Assembly (NCBI GenBank): GCA_937998875.1 | Contig: CALLBO010000001.1 | Coordinates: 1-43,236, forward strand | Direction of reading: 5' to 3' | Length of the DNA: 43,236 nt | Origin: an uncultured Granulosicoccaceae bacterium | Lineage (GTDB): Bacteria; Pseudomonadota; Gammaproteobacteria; Granulosicoccales; Granulosicoccaceae | Shown here: positions 16,224 to 25,037 of the stretch, in pieces | How positions within the stretch are numbered: position 1 is the stretch's first letter | How the letters are laid out: each line of letters begins with the position of its first letter | Notes under the pieces: generated by a model | Seen by the model: only the letters and a program-made list of their open reading frames with translations | The model's database searches: none | What the model was told of the DNA's origin: nothing | Made by a program: the position numbers and the translations under genes

Positions 16224-17215
16224 TGACCAAAACAGATATGAAAACAGCAGCCATTATCGGTGGTGGTGTAATAGGTGGCGGGTGGGCAGCGCGCTTTCTG
16301 TTAAACGGCTGGAACGTCCGTGTTTATGACCCATCCGCTGATGCGGATCGAAAAATCAATGAAATGCTCGACAACGCACGCACCTCACTGCCAAGGCTTG
16401 CTGATGTACCGATGCCTGCCGAAGGTGCGTTAAGTTTTGTAGCAGATATAAAAGCCGCGGTAGAGAACGCAGACTGGATTCAGGAAAGCGTTCCGGAGCG
16501 GATTGAAATAAAACACACTGTTTTTATGGAAATTCAGAAGCACGCATCGGCAACGGCAGTACTTGGTTCATCCACGTCAGGCTATAAGCCAAGTGTGTTG
16601 CAGGAAGGTGCCACGAATCCTAAGCAGATATTAGTAGCGCATCCGTTTAATCCGGTGTACCTGTTGCCATTGGTAGAAGTCGTTGCAGGTGGTGAGACAG
16701 ATCCCGCAATCGTTGATCGCGCTTGTGAGTTGCTGACTTCAGTCGGTATGAAGCCATTGAAAGTACGTAAAGAAATAGATGCACACATTGCGGATCGCTT
16801 TCTGGAAGCAGTCTGGCGCGAAGGCTTGTGGCTGGTAAAAGATGGTGTTGCAACCACAGAAGAAATAGACGATGCCATTCGCTATGGCTTCGGTTTGCGA
16901 TGGGCGCAAATGGGTTTGTTTGAAACATACCGTGTCGCGGGAGGTGAGGCCGGCATGGCGCACTTTATTGCGCAGTTTGGCCCCTGTTTGCAATGGCCGT
17001 GGACAAAATTGATGGATGTACCTGAGTTGACTGATGAACTGGTCGACAAGATAGCAACGCAGTCGGATGAACAGTCAGGTATGCACTCAATAAGAGAGCT
17101 TGAGCGCATTCGCGACAACAACCTGGTGGCGATGATGCGCGGCCTCAAGCAGACAGACTGGGGTGCAGGTCGGTTGCTTAATGAACATGATCAGCGTCTT
17201 AAAGACGTCAACTAA
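16223..17215 (+). CDS. L-carnitine dehydrogenase (3-hydroxyacyl-CoA dehydrogenase superfamily)
   Basis: The 330-residue product has a Rossmann motif IIGGGVIGGGWAARF (residues 11-25), the VPERIEIKHTVF segment and STSGYKPSVL, the catalytic AHPFNPVYLLPLVEVV block with its His, and the C-terminal 3-hydroxyacyl-CoA dehydrogenase domain. Length and motifs match free-standing L-carnitine dehydrogenases of Pseudomonas type, which oxidise L-carnitine to 3-dehydrocarnitine with NAD+. It lacks the C-terminal hotdog thioesterase fused to the rhizobial enzyme. Its ATG overlaps the upstream stop by one base, implying coupled translation with the BKACE that would use its product. Confidence 0.88.
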   Translation: MTKTDMKTAAIIGGGVIGGGWAARFLLNGWNVRVYDPSADADRKINEMLDNARTSLPRLADVPMPAEGALSFVADIKAAVENADWIQESVPERIEIKHTVFMEIQKHASATAVLGSSTSGYKPSVLQEGATNPKQILVAHPFNPVYLLPLVEVVAGGETDPAIVDRACELLTSVGMKPLKVRKEIDAHIADRFLEAVWREGLWLVKDGVATTEEIDDAIRYGFGLRWAQMGLFETYRVAGGEAGMAHFIAQFGPCLQWPWTKLMDVPELTDELVDKIATQSDEQSGMHSIRELERIRDNNLVAMMRGLKQTDWGAGRLLNEHDQRLKDVN

Positions 17216-17261
17216 ACCGCGTTACCGACATGATCAACCACGCTATGAATAAGGCCCCGCG

Positions 17262-18422
17262 ATGAACTTTGCATTATCGGAAGAGCAGGAACTGATTGTC
17301 TCAACAGTGCGGGATTTCTGTGAAAAAGAACTGTATCCCCACGAAGAGCTTGTGGAGCGCACGGGCGAAGTACCGGAAGAGCTCGCACAGGAAATCAAAA
17401 AAAAGTGTATGGATATCGGTTTTTATTCTTCCAATATGCCGGAGGAGGTGGGTGGCGGCGGTTTAAGTCATGTTGATTTTTGTCTGGTAGAGCGTGAGCT
17501 GGGTCGAGCATCAATGGCCCTGAATCATTTCTTTGGTCGTCCCTCGAATATTCTCATGGCTTGCGAAGGCGAGCAGCGTGAAAAATATCTATTGCCTGCC
17601 GTGACCGGTGAGAGAATGGATGCCCTGGCAATGACAGAACCGGATGCGGGTTCCGATGTGCGTGGTATGAAATGCACTGCTAAAAAGCTGGGCGGTGACT
17701 GGGTGGTTAACGGCAGTAAGCATTTTATTTCGCATGCCAACGTTGCAGACTTTGTAATTGTATTTATAGCGACAGGTGAAGAAGAAACTCCTCGCGGTAT
17801 GAAAAAGAAAATTACCTGTTTTCTTGTTGATCGCGGAACACCTGGTTTTGAAATACTACCGGGCTATGATTCTGTTTCTCACCGAGGGTATCAGAACTGT
17901 CGGTTACAGTTTGATGAGTGCCGTTTGCCCGAGTCGCAGATTCTTGGCGAGTTACACGGTGGTTTTAAGATTATGAATGAGTGGTTGTATGCCACACGTA
18001 TCACGGTTGCGGCGATGTGTGTCGGGCGTGCACGGCGTGTGTTTGATCTGGCCTTAACGCAGGCTGCAGAACGCAAACAGTTCGGCCAGCCGATTGGTAA
18101 ATTTCAAGGTGTCGGTTTCAAGATTGCCGACATGATTACCGAGATTGACGCAGCAGATTTGTTAACGCTATCTGGTGCGTGGCGGCTAGATCAACAGTTG
18201 CCTGCCAACCGTGAAATCGCCAGTGCTAAAGTTTATGCCTCCGAGATGCTTGCCAGAGTCACTGATGAGGCGATACAAATTTACGGTGGCATGGGCTTAA
18301 TGAGTGATCTTCCGCTTGCGCGCTTCTGGCGTGATGCCAGGGTGGAGCGGATCTGGGATGGCACATCAGAGATTCAGCGGCATATTATCAGCCGTGAGTT
18401 GCTGCGACCGTTGGGCGCATAA
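17262..18422 (+). CDS. Acyl-CoA dehydrogenase, probable gamma-butyrobetainyl-CoA dehydrogenase
   Basis: The 386-residue flavoprotein has the standard acyl-CoA dehydrogenase layout: N-terminal helical domain, beta domain with ALAMTEPDAGSDVRGM (about 123-138) and VVNGSKHFISHA, and C-terminal domain with RKQFGQPIGKFQ and QIYGGMGLM. It should make the trans-2,3 double bond and pass electrons to ETF. Operon context with CaiD suggests oxidation of gamma-butyrobetainyl-CoA to crotonobetainyl-CoA. The usual catalytic Glu of the YEGT motif is Asp here (IWDGTSEIQ, Asp366). The alternative base position used by isovaleryl-type enzymes is not Glu either (YATRITVA). An AAGG ribosome site precedes the ATG. 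Confidence 0.9.
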   Translation: MNFALSEEQELIVSTVRDFCEKELYPHEELVERTGEVPEELAQEIKKKCMDIGFYSSNMPEEVGGGGLSHVDFCLVERELGRASMALNHFFGRPSNILMACEGEQREKYLLPAVTGERMDALAMTEPDAGSDVRGMKCTAKKLGGDWVVNGSKHFISHANVADFVIVFIATGEEETPRGMKKKITCFLVDRGTPGFEILPGYDSVSHRGYQNCRLQFDECRLPESQILGELHGGFKIMNEWLYATRITVAAMCVGRARRVFDLALTQAAERKQFGQPIGKFQGVGFKIADMITEIDAADLLTLSGAWRLDQQLPANREIASAKVYASEMLARVTDEAIQIYGGMGLMSDLPLARFWRDARVERIWDGTSEIQRHIISRELLRPLGA

Positions 18423-18447
18423 CAACCCCGTGAATGGCAGCAGGGCT

Positions 18448-20520
18448 ATGACCGACAATGCGCTGGACTTAAGCAGGCTTCTGCGTCCCGGGAGTATTGC
18501 CGTTGTTGGTGGTTCGTGGGCACGTAATGTTGTTAAGCAGTGCGTACGCATGCGATTCGAAGGCAAGATCTGGCCGATACACCCGACACTTGATGAGGTG
18601 CATGGGTATCCGTGTTTTCGATCAATTGATGATCTTCCTGCACCGCCCGATGCCACCTTTATTGGTGTTAACCGTTACCTGACAATTGATGTGGTCAAAG
18701 CGCTCGCAGATCAAGGTGCAGGCGGTGCCGTATGTTTTGCATCAGGCTTCAGTGAGGCGGCTGCGGAGGATGAGGAAGGGGTGGAACTGCAAAAGCAATT
18801 GTTGAAGGCTGCCAATGGATTGCCCATTGTCGGGCCGAATTGTTATGGATTGATTAACTACCTTGATGGTGCGTTGCTTTGGCCTGATCAGCATGGTGGT
18901 CGTCGAGTTGAGTCCGGTGTTGCGATCATTACTCAGTCATCCAACATCGCAATCAACATGACAATGCAGCGTCGTGGTTTGCCAATCGCCTATGTGATGA
19001 CCGCTGGTAATCAGGCCAAAGTCGGCCTTGCGGAAATGGCAGTCGCGTTACTTGATGATAAGCGCGTGACTGCAATTGGACTACATATCGAGGGCTTTGG
19101 AGATATTGAAGGCATGCAGCGGTTGTCAGAGAAAGCAGCTGCACGCGGTGTTGGCGTTATAGTTTTAAAGGCAGGTAAAACGGAACACTCACAGTCTGCC
19201 ATGGTCTCGCATACGAATTCCTTATCGGGTACGGACGTAGCTGCTTCTGCTTTGATAGAGCGACTGGGATTTGCCAGAGTTGATTCCATACCCTCGTTTC
19301 TTGAAGCGCTTAAGCTATTACATTGTTACGGACCTTTGCAGCAAAACACGATAGCTTCGATGAGTTGTTCCGGTGGTGAGGCAAGTTTAATGGCTGATTC
19401 AATCGGTGACCGGCCTCTACAATATCCGGTACTTAGTATGCCGCAGCAATCAGCACTGCGTAGCGCGCTTGGTCCGATGGTCGCACTTGCCAATCCACTC
19501 GATTATCACACTTATATCTGGAACGATAATGATGCAATGACGGCGACATTTAGCGCAATGTTGCAGACACCTGCTGCCGTAACGTTTCTGGTAATCGACT
19601 TTCCCCGTAGTGATATTTGTGAAGATGAGAGTTGGTGGGTCGCTGTTGACGCGTTGTTAACAGCCAGGGAAACTACAGGTGCTGCCGTTGCCGTGTTGGC
19701 AACGCTGCCTGAGAACCTGCCGGAATCACTCGCAGATTATCTGATGCAAAAGAATGTGCCTGCATTCGGTGGAGTTGAAGAGGCGCTGGATGCTGTTGTG
19801 GCAGCGTCTGTCATTGGTAGCCGTGCTGGCCGATGTGAATCTACTCAACCCTTGCTGCAGTCACCTGCGTTACCTGAACCTACAGTGGTTTTTGCTGAGT
19901 ATGATGCGAAATTGTTATTGAAAGATGCGGACTTACCAGTCGCAACAGCGGTGAAGGTTGCCAGTTTTGATCAGGCAGTGAGTGCGAGTTGTAGTACCGG
20001 TTATCCCCTGGTGATAAAAGTATCCGGTGTTGCCCATAAAACCGAGCAGAATGGCGTTGTACTTAATGTTCAGACCCAAAGCGCGCTGCGTGAGCATTGC
20101 AAACGCCTGTTTGACAGTTCAGATGAACTATTGATTGAACCGTATTTTCACAGCGCAGTCGCTGAACTGCTGATTGGAATTGTGCGCGAACCAGACGGTT
20201 TGTTTAAGCTCACTGTCGGCGCGGGTGGTGTACTAACCGAATTGCTGCGTGATACCGTTTCGATGTTGTTGCCGGTATCAGATGAAATGCTAGAACAGAA
20301 GTTAGCAGAGCTTAGGGTGTTTGATGTGTTGGGTGGATATCGCGGCCAGGCGGGTGCGGATATGCAATCAGTTACAGGCACGATACTGCAATTGTGTCGG
20401 TGGGTTGAGTCCAATCATGACAGTATAGCGGAGGTAGAAATCAACCCATTGCTATGTATGACAGATAAAACTATGGTTGTCGATGCTCTGATCACTGCAT
20501 CTGAATCACTCCTTAAATAG
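18448..20520 (+). CDS. NDP-forming acyl-CoA synthetase (acetate-CoA ligase family), probable betaine-CoA ligase
   Basis: From the ATG at 18448 (AGGG just upstream) the product is 690 residues. It contains a CoA-binding Rossmann domain (SIAVVGGSWARNVV), a succinyl-CoA-ligase-like domain with the phosphohistidine loop SHTNSLSGTD (His255), and a C-terminal ATP-grasp domain (GYPLVIKVSGVAHKTEQNGVV; IEPYFHS; EVEINPLL). This is the fused alpha-beta NDP-forming type, which activates a carboxylic acid with CoA and ATP. In this operon it would activate gamma-butyrobetaine and/or carnitine, replacing the CaiB/CaiC system of enterobacteria. The frame opens earlier inside the dehydrogenase gene, but that part has no similarity. 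CaiD follows after 16 bp. Confidence 0.9.
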   Translation: MTDNALDLSRLLRPGSIAVVGGSWARNVVKQCVRMRFEGKIWPIHPTLDEVHGYPCFRSIDDLPAPPDATFIGVNRYLTIDVVKALADQGAGGAVCFASGFSEAAAEDEEGVELQKQLLKAANGLPIVGPNCYGLINYLDGALLWPDQHGGRRVESGVAIITQSSNIAINMTMQRRGLPIAYVMTAGNQAKVGLAEMAVALLDDKRVTAIGLHIEGFGDIEGMQRLSEKAAARGVGVIVLKAGKTEHSQSAMVSHTNSLSGTDVAASALIERLGFARVDSIPSFLEALKLLHCYGPLQQNTIASMSCSGGEASLMADSIGDRPLQYPVLSMPQQSALRSALGPMVALANPLDYHTYIWNDNDAMTATFSAMLQTPAAVTFLVIDFPRSDICEDESWWVAVDALLTARETTGAAVAVLATLPENLPESLADYLMQKNVPAFGGVEEALDAVVAASVIGSRAGRCESTQPLLQSPALPEPTVVFAEYDAKLLLKDADLPVATAVKVASFDQAVSASCSTGYPLVIKVSGVAHKTEQNGVVLNVQTQSALREHCKRLFDSSDELLIEPYFHSAVAELLIGIVREPDGLFKLTVGAGGVLTELLRDTVSMLLPVSDEMLEQKLAELRVFDVLGGYRGQAGADMQSVTGTILQLCRWVESNHDSIAEVEINPLLCMTDKTMVVDALITASESLLK

Positions 20521-20536
20521 AAACCAAGTTGAAGTT

Positions 20537-21322
20537 ATGACAGATACTCCTATTAAGACCCGACGCGACGGTCAGATACTCGAAGTAACTATCGATCGGC
20601 CGAAAGCGAACTCTATTGACCTTGCCACCAGTCGTATTATGGGTGAGATCTTTATGGAATTTCGTGATGACCCGGAACTCCGCATTGCGATACTACGTGC
20701 CGAGGGTGAAAAATTTTTCTGTCCCGGTTGGGATCTTAAAGCAGCTGCAGATGGTGACGCCGTAGATGGTGATTATGGTGTTGGTGGTTTCGGTGGTCTG
20801 CAGGAACTGGGTAACCTCAACAAACCGGTCATTTGTGCAGTAAATGGTATTTGCTGTGGTGGCGGTCTTGAACTCGCGTTGTCCTGTGATTTGATACTGG
20901 CATCCAAAACCGCAAGCTTCGCGCTCCCTGAAATACGATCCGGTACAGTCGCAGACGCTGCATCCATAAAATTGCCAAAGCGCATTCCGTATCACGTTGC
21001 CATGGATTTGCTGTTAACCGGCCGCTGGTTCGATGCTGACGAAGCCATGCGCTGGGGCTTGTTAAAAGAAATTTGCGAACCGGATGACTTGCTGGATAAA
21101 ACCTGGGAGCTTGCGAGACTACTGGTTTCCGGGCCGCCACTGGTTTATGCCGCCATCAAAGAAGTTGTAAGAGAAGCTGAAGATATGAAATTTCAGGATG
21201 CTTTGAATAAGGTATCCAAACGACAGCTTGCAACTGTCGACAAGCTGTATAGCTCCGAAGATCAGCTCGAAGGTGCACGGGCATTTGCTGAAAAGCGCGA
21301 CCCGGTTTGGAAAGGCAGGTAA
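20537..21322 (+). CDS. caiD: Carnitinyl-CoA dehydratase (crotonobetainyl-CoA hydratase), CaiD
   Basis: The 261 residues equal the length of E. coli CaiD, and the match runs end to end from memory: ILEVTIDRPKANSID, RDDPELRIAIL, EKFFCPGWDLKAAADG, GGLELALSCD, SFALPEIRSGTV and an identical C-terminus FAEKRDPVWKGR. It is a crotonase-fold enzyme that interconverts crotonobetainyl-CoA and L-carnitinyl-CoA. Paired with an acyl-CoA dehydrogenase and ligase in an aerobic setting, the likely direction is hydration towards carnitinyl-CoA, feeding carnitine dehydrogenase and BKACE encoded upstream. A dedicated carnitinyl-CoA thioesterase is not found in the operon. Confidence 0.93.
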   Translation: MTDTPIKTRRDGQILEVTIDRPKANSIDLATSRIMGEIFMEFRDDPELRIAILRAEGEKFFCPGWDLKAAADGDAVDGDYGVGGFGGLQELGNLNKPVICAVNGICCGGGLELALSCDLILASKTASFALPEIRSGTVADAASIKLPKRIPYHVAMDLLLTGRWFDADEAMRWGLLKEICEPDDLLDKTWELARLLVSGPPLVYAAIKEVVREAEDMKFQDALNKVSKRQLATVDKLYSSEDQLEGARAFAEKRDPVWKGR

Positions 21323-21376
21323 ACTGAGGCGCCGCAGCTGTCTGTCGCTTAGTCAGCTGTCACTACCGGACTTCCT

Positions 21377-22576
21377 ATGCGCTTGCCAGTTGTCTTTATC
21401 TTCATCACTGTTGTACTCGACTCTATGGGAATCGGCATCATTATGCCGGTACTACCGGACCTGATTCGTGAGGTCGGCAACGTTGATCTGAGTCAGGCTG
21501 CTATCTGGGGTGGCTTGATGACAGTAGTATTTGCGATCAACCAGTTTCTTTTTTCTCCAACACTCGGTGGATTGTCTGATGCGTTCGGCAGGCGTCCGGT
21601 CTTGTTGATCGCGCTGTTTGTGATGGCAGCAGATTATTTGATTATGGCTTTTGCACCAACGCTCTGGTTGTTGTTTCTGGGTCGCTTTATCGGTGGAATT
21701 ACCGCGGCCACGCAATCAACTGCAGCGGCTTATATGGCAGATATATCAAGCCCGGAAGAGAAAGCCAAGAACTTCGGATTGCTTGGCGCTGCATTTGGTG
21801 TTGGATTCATTCTAGGCCCTGTCATTGGCGGTTTGCTTGCAGACTTTGGCTCTCGAGCACCTTTTTTTGCAGCGGCAGCTATAGCCTTTGCAAATATGCT
21901 GTTCGGTTATTTTGTTTTACCGGAATCTTTGACCGAGCAAACCAAGAGACCTTTCGAATGGAAGCGGGCTAACCCGTTTGGTGCTTTCAAACAGATGAGA
22001 AAGTTACCTGCCATGATGCCGATGCTGATGGTATTTCTGTTGCTGAGTATTGCTTTTTTCGTCTATCCGGCAGTCTGGGCATTTTTTGGTCGTGCACAGT
22101 TTAACTGGGATGCCCGCATGGTGGGCTTATCACTTGCGGCGTATGGTTTGGGTATTGTGATTATTCAGGGGGTATTGATTCGACCGATTCTTAGCCGATT
22201 CGGAGAGAGGCGTACTGCACTACTTGGTATGTGCGTTCATCTAATGACCTTTCTTGCTTATCCGTTTATGACTGAGACCTGGCATGTCTTTGCCTATATG
22301 CCCATAAGTGTGTTTAGTGCGGTTGCAGTACCGGCATTGCAGGGGTTAATGAGCAACAATGTGGCAAAGAACGCGCAAGGTGAATTGCAGGGGGTGATGA
22401 GTTCACTGACTGCACTTGCAACGATCATCAGTCCTTTGGTGATGACGCAGATATTCAGCTACTTTACCCGTGACGAGACTCCGTACTATTTACCCTCTGC
22501 CCCTTTTATATTGTCGGCACTGTCGGTGCTCGTAGCGCTATTGGTATTTCGTCAGTGGAAGCCAGCGGCTGTTTGA
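21377..22576 (+). CDS. MFS transporter, TetA/TCR-like family
   Basis: The 399-residue protein has twelve predicted membrane segments. It carries the family motifs [16 protein letters not shown] (helix 1), [14 protein letters not shown] (motif A, loop 2-3), [22 protein letters not shown] (helix 4) and [18 protein letters not shown] (motif C region). Relatives include the tetracycline exporters, but many chromosomal members have other or unknown substrates. It follows caiD by 54 bp and probably belongs to the same transcript, so transport of a quaternary amine or pathway by-product is possible. Resistance function should not be assumed. It ends 26 bp from the convergent selO stop. Confidence 0.88.
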   Translation: MRLPVVFIFITVVLDSMGIGIIMPVLPDLIREVGNVDLSQAAIWGGLMTVVFAINQFLFSPTLGGLSDAFGRRPVLLIALFVMAADYLIMAFAPTLWLLFLGRFIGGITAATQSTAAAYMADISSPEEKAKNFGLLGAAFGVGFILGPVIGGLLADFGSRAPFFAAAAIAFANMLFGYFVLPESLTEQTKRPFEWKRANPFGAFKQMRKLPAMMPMLMVFLLLSIAFFVYPAVWAFFGRAQFNWDARMVGLSLAAYGLGIVIIQGVLIRPILSRFGERRTALLGMCVHLMTFLAYPFMTETWHVFAYMPISVFSAVAVPALQGLMSNNVAKNAQGELQGVMSSLTALATIISPLVMTQIFSYFTRDETPYYLPSAPFILSALSVLVALLVFRQWKPAAV

Positions 22577-22602
22577 TATGGCTTGAAAGCCGGTATCTTC
22601 GG

Positions 22603-24357
22603 TTAGCTGGAACAGGTCAGCATAGTGCAGCCGGGCTTTGTTGTGGCCCAGTCCGGTCGGCGCTGAGCGTACGCTTCTGTACCTGGCTGCTCGTCATATG
22701 GAGTTCGCAGCACTTGCATTATGTTCTCCATTAGTGAGAAATCGCCATCTTCTGCAGCATCAATCGCGTTCAGTGCCAGATAGTTTCGCAGCACGTACTT
22801 AGGGTTGGTTTGCCGCATTGTGTCAAGGCACTTTTCTTTGTCTTCCCGGGCGGTGCGTTGCTGCCATTGCGTGATCCACTGAACAAAGCCTGCGGCAATA
22901 TCGTCTGTGAACTCCTCTGGTTTATATAGCGCAGGACGAAGTTGTTTTTCAATTTCCGGCGCTTGCATATCGGGTGTTATCGTACTCAGCTGGTTGAAGA
23001 AAATAGTGAAGTCCGTGTCGGTGGTTTTCAGGGTTGACCAAAGAGATTCGTAGAGTTCTTTATCTGATGAATTATATTCCCGAAAACCTATTTTTTTAGC
23101 CTGGATGGTATTCCATAATTGATCGTAAGTGCTGCGATATTCCTTTAAGACTTCTTCAAGGGGTTCTGTGGTTTTAAATAGTGGTACCAGCGCGTTAGCC
23201 AGTCGATACAAATTCCACAGCGCGATTTCCGGTTGGTTGCCATAGCAGTAGCGCCGCATACTGTTATCAACATAGTTTGGTGTCCATTTTGGATCATACT
23301 CTTCAAGCCAGCCGTACGGGCCATAGTCAATTGTCTGACCAAGGATAGACATATTGTCCGTATTCATTACGGCATGTACAAAGCCTACTCTCTGCCAGTG
23401 CGCAACTGTGTTAGCGGTTTTTGTGAGTATCTCTCTGAACCATTGCTGATATACATCCGGGCCTGGCTTGCCAAGATGTGGAAAGTCGCGCCCGATAACA
23501 TAGTCCGCCAGTTGTTTGAGTAACTCTGTTTCTTCAAAAGCTGCATGTATTTCAAAGTTGCCAAATCGAATGAACGAGTGAGCCGCCCGGCAGACGATGG
23601 CTCCTTGTTCCATGGTGATGTTGCCGTCGTAGAAAACATCACGCGCAATCGTTTCTCCGGTAGTGCATAAAGTCAGGGAGCGCGTGGTTGGAATACCGAG
23701 ATGGTGAATAGCCTCAGCGCACATATATTCGCGAATTGAAGATCTGAGAACAGCGAATCCATCTCCTTGTCTGGAGTACGGAGTAGGACCGGCCCCTTTG
23801 AGTTGTAATGTCCAGTGTTGTCTGTTGCGGTCTGTCAGCTCGCCTAATGATATGGCGCGACCATCACCGAGTTGACCGGCCCAGTTGCCGAACTGATGAC
23901 CACCGTAGCGCATCGAATAGGGTGTGCTTGAATCTGCCACAGTCGTACCGGTAAAAATTTTGGCAGCCGAAGGATCTGCAACGTCAATATTCAGGGCTGC
24001 AGCAAGGTCTGGTATGTGACTTACCATTTTCGGTTTGCTGGCTGCGGTCGGATCGGTTCTCGACCAGACAGACTGATATACCTGACGTGGGTAATTCTGC
24101 ACCTCGCTGTCCCCGGGGAGAGCAGATGTAAAGTCAGTGTCAAATTGCAGAGAGGTCAATTGAGTGGTGCCGGTTCCTGAGAGCTGTTTAAAGTATATCT
24201 CTATGTTGTTGTGTGAGAGCGACAACAACTGCTTAGTCGTAAGATTTCCGGATCGATGTTTCAAATAACGATCAAAATTATTTGATAAATCAAACTGTCC
24301 TAAGCTACTGATATAATTAGCGTATAATTTTATTCGCAATTTGTGAGCACTTGTCAC
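22603..24357 (-). CDS. selO: Protein adenylyltransferase SelO
   Basis: The 584-residue product is a SelO pseudokinase, which transfers AMP to Ser/Thr/Tyr of target proteins in redox response. Landmarks are RYGGHQFGNWAGQLGDGRAISLGE, LKGAGPTPYSRQGDG, HAVMNTDNMSILGQTIDYGPYGW (catalytic and metal-binding Asp) and the C-terminal TCSS tail with Cys where eukaryotic SelO has selenocysteine. It is about 100 residues longer than E. coli SelO. Homology becomes clear only from LQFDTDFTSALPGD, about residue 70, so the first 70 residues (GTG start at 24357, AT-rich, unusual composition) may be overcalled. It is convergent with the MFS gene and divergent from the gene at 24444. Confidence 0.93.
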   Translation of the reverse strand: MTSAHKLRIKLYANYISSLGQFDLSNNFDRYLKHRSGNLTTKQLLSLSHNNIEIYFKQLSGTGTTQLTSLQFDTDFTSALPGDSEVQNYPRQVYQSVWSRTDPTAASKPKMVSHIPDLAAALNIDVADPSAAKIFTGTTVADSSTPYSMRYGGHQFGNWAGQLGDGRAISLGELTDRNRQHWTLQLKGAGPTPYSRQGDGFAVLRSSIREYMCAEAIHHLGIPTTRSLTLCTTGETIARDVFYDGNITMEQGAIVCRAAHSFIRFGNFEIHAAFEETELLKQLADYVIGRDFPHLGKPGPDVYQQWFREILTKTANTVAHWQRVGFVHAVMNTDNMSILGQTIDYGPYGWLEEYDPKWTPNYVDNSMRRYCYGNQPEIALWNLYRLANALVPLFKTTEPLEEVLKEYRSTYDQLWNTIQAKKIGFREYNSSDKELYESLWSTLKTTDTDFTIFFNQLSTITPDMQAPEIEKQLRPALYKPEEFTDDIAAGFVQWITQWQQRTAREDKEKCLDTMRQTNPKYVLRNYLALNAIDAAEDGDFSLMENIMQVLRTPYDEQPGTEAYAQRRPDWATTKPGCTMLTCSS

Positions 24358-24443
24358 TGTACAAAAAGAGCAACATTTAGTCTACTAGACTGCCTCCCTA
24401 GATAGACGTCGAGTCGAGTTGGCCGTTTTGGCCCAGGCTGGAC

Positions 24444-25037
24444 TTGAGAGAGACATTGTTGAAGACGTGGATTTTGAACCTAATACCTGTGATGCTGCTT
24501 GTGGCAGTACTGGTGGGGTCTTTCAAAATGGTGCACACAACCGATTCCTCCCGTGCGATTGCCCGTTCGGCAGCTTCCAGTCTCAAGGGGGATGCGTCGA
24601 TACCGACACCGGTTGTGCCGCAAGCTGCGGTAGTCATAGAGGCAAAATCGCCACCGGTAGTTCCGCGGCCAGCGATAGCAGAACAATCAGTGATCGATGA
24701 GATCAGCAAAGTTGCGGCTAACAGATCGGAGCAAGCGCCGGAGACAGATGAACAGGTCTGGGCGGAAATCAATGAAGCGATTTCCGGATTGAACGAATTA
24801 GTCGGGGCGGAAATGTTTCTCGACGTTGGCCGTAAGCAGAAAGGCCAGATGGAAATCAGGCTTGATAGCAACTTGTGGAACAGAGTGCGGTACCAGACCC
24901 GTGTAGACTTGAAAACCGATATCAGCAATTTGTGGCATCTGTACGTTAAGGAGTACGGCTATTCGGGCAGTTCTGTTGTCTATTTTATGGATGGCAGCAA
25001 CGACCGGGTAATCGATATTTTCAGCCGCGCAAATTAG
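24444..25037 (+). CDS. Unknown single-pass membrane-anchored protein
   Basis: Up to 197 residues: one N-terminal membrane segment (WILNLIPVMLLVAVLVGSF, about 9-27), a Pro/Ala/Val-rich linker (about 50-85), then a soluble C-terminal domain of about 105 residues with EIRLDSNLWNRVRYQTRVDLKTDISNLW cut across two helices or strands. The topology suggests a short anchor with the domain in the periplasm. TTG at 24444, 24456 or 24459 are all possible starts; GAGAG at 24446-24451 best serves the later ones. No family is recognised. Its stop overlaps the stop of the convergent EamA gene by four bases. Confidence 0.65.
   Translation: MRETLLKTWILNLIPVMLLVAVLVGSFKMVHTTDSSRAIARSAASSLKGDASIPTPVVPQAAVVIEAKSPPVVPRPAIAEQSVIDEISKVAANRSEQAPETDEQVWAEINEAISGLNELVGAEMFLDVGRKQKGQMEIRLDSNLWNRVRYQTRVDLKTDISNLWHLYVKEYGYSGSSVVYFMDGSNDRVIDIFSRAN

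Noticed and set aside
21377..22576. Tetracycline resistance gene
   Set aside because: The carrier has general TetA/TCR-like motifs, but it lies in a catabolic operon and no feature shows drug specificity.
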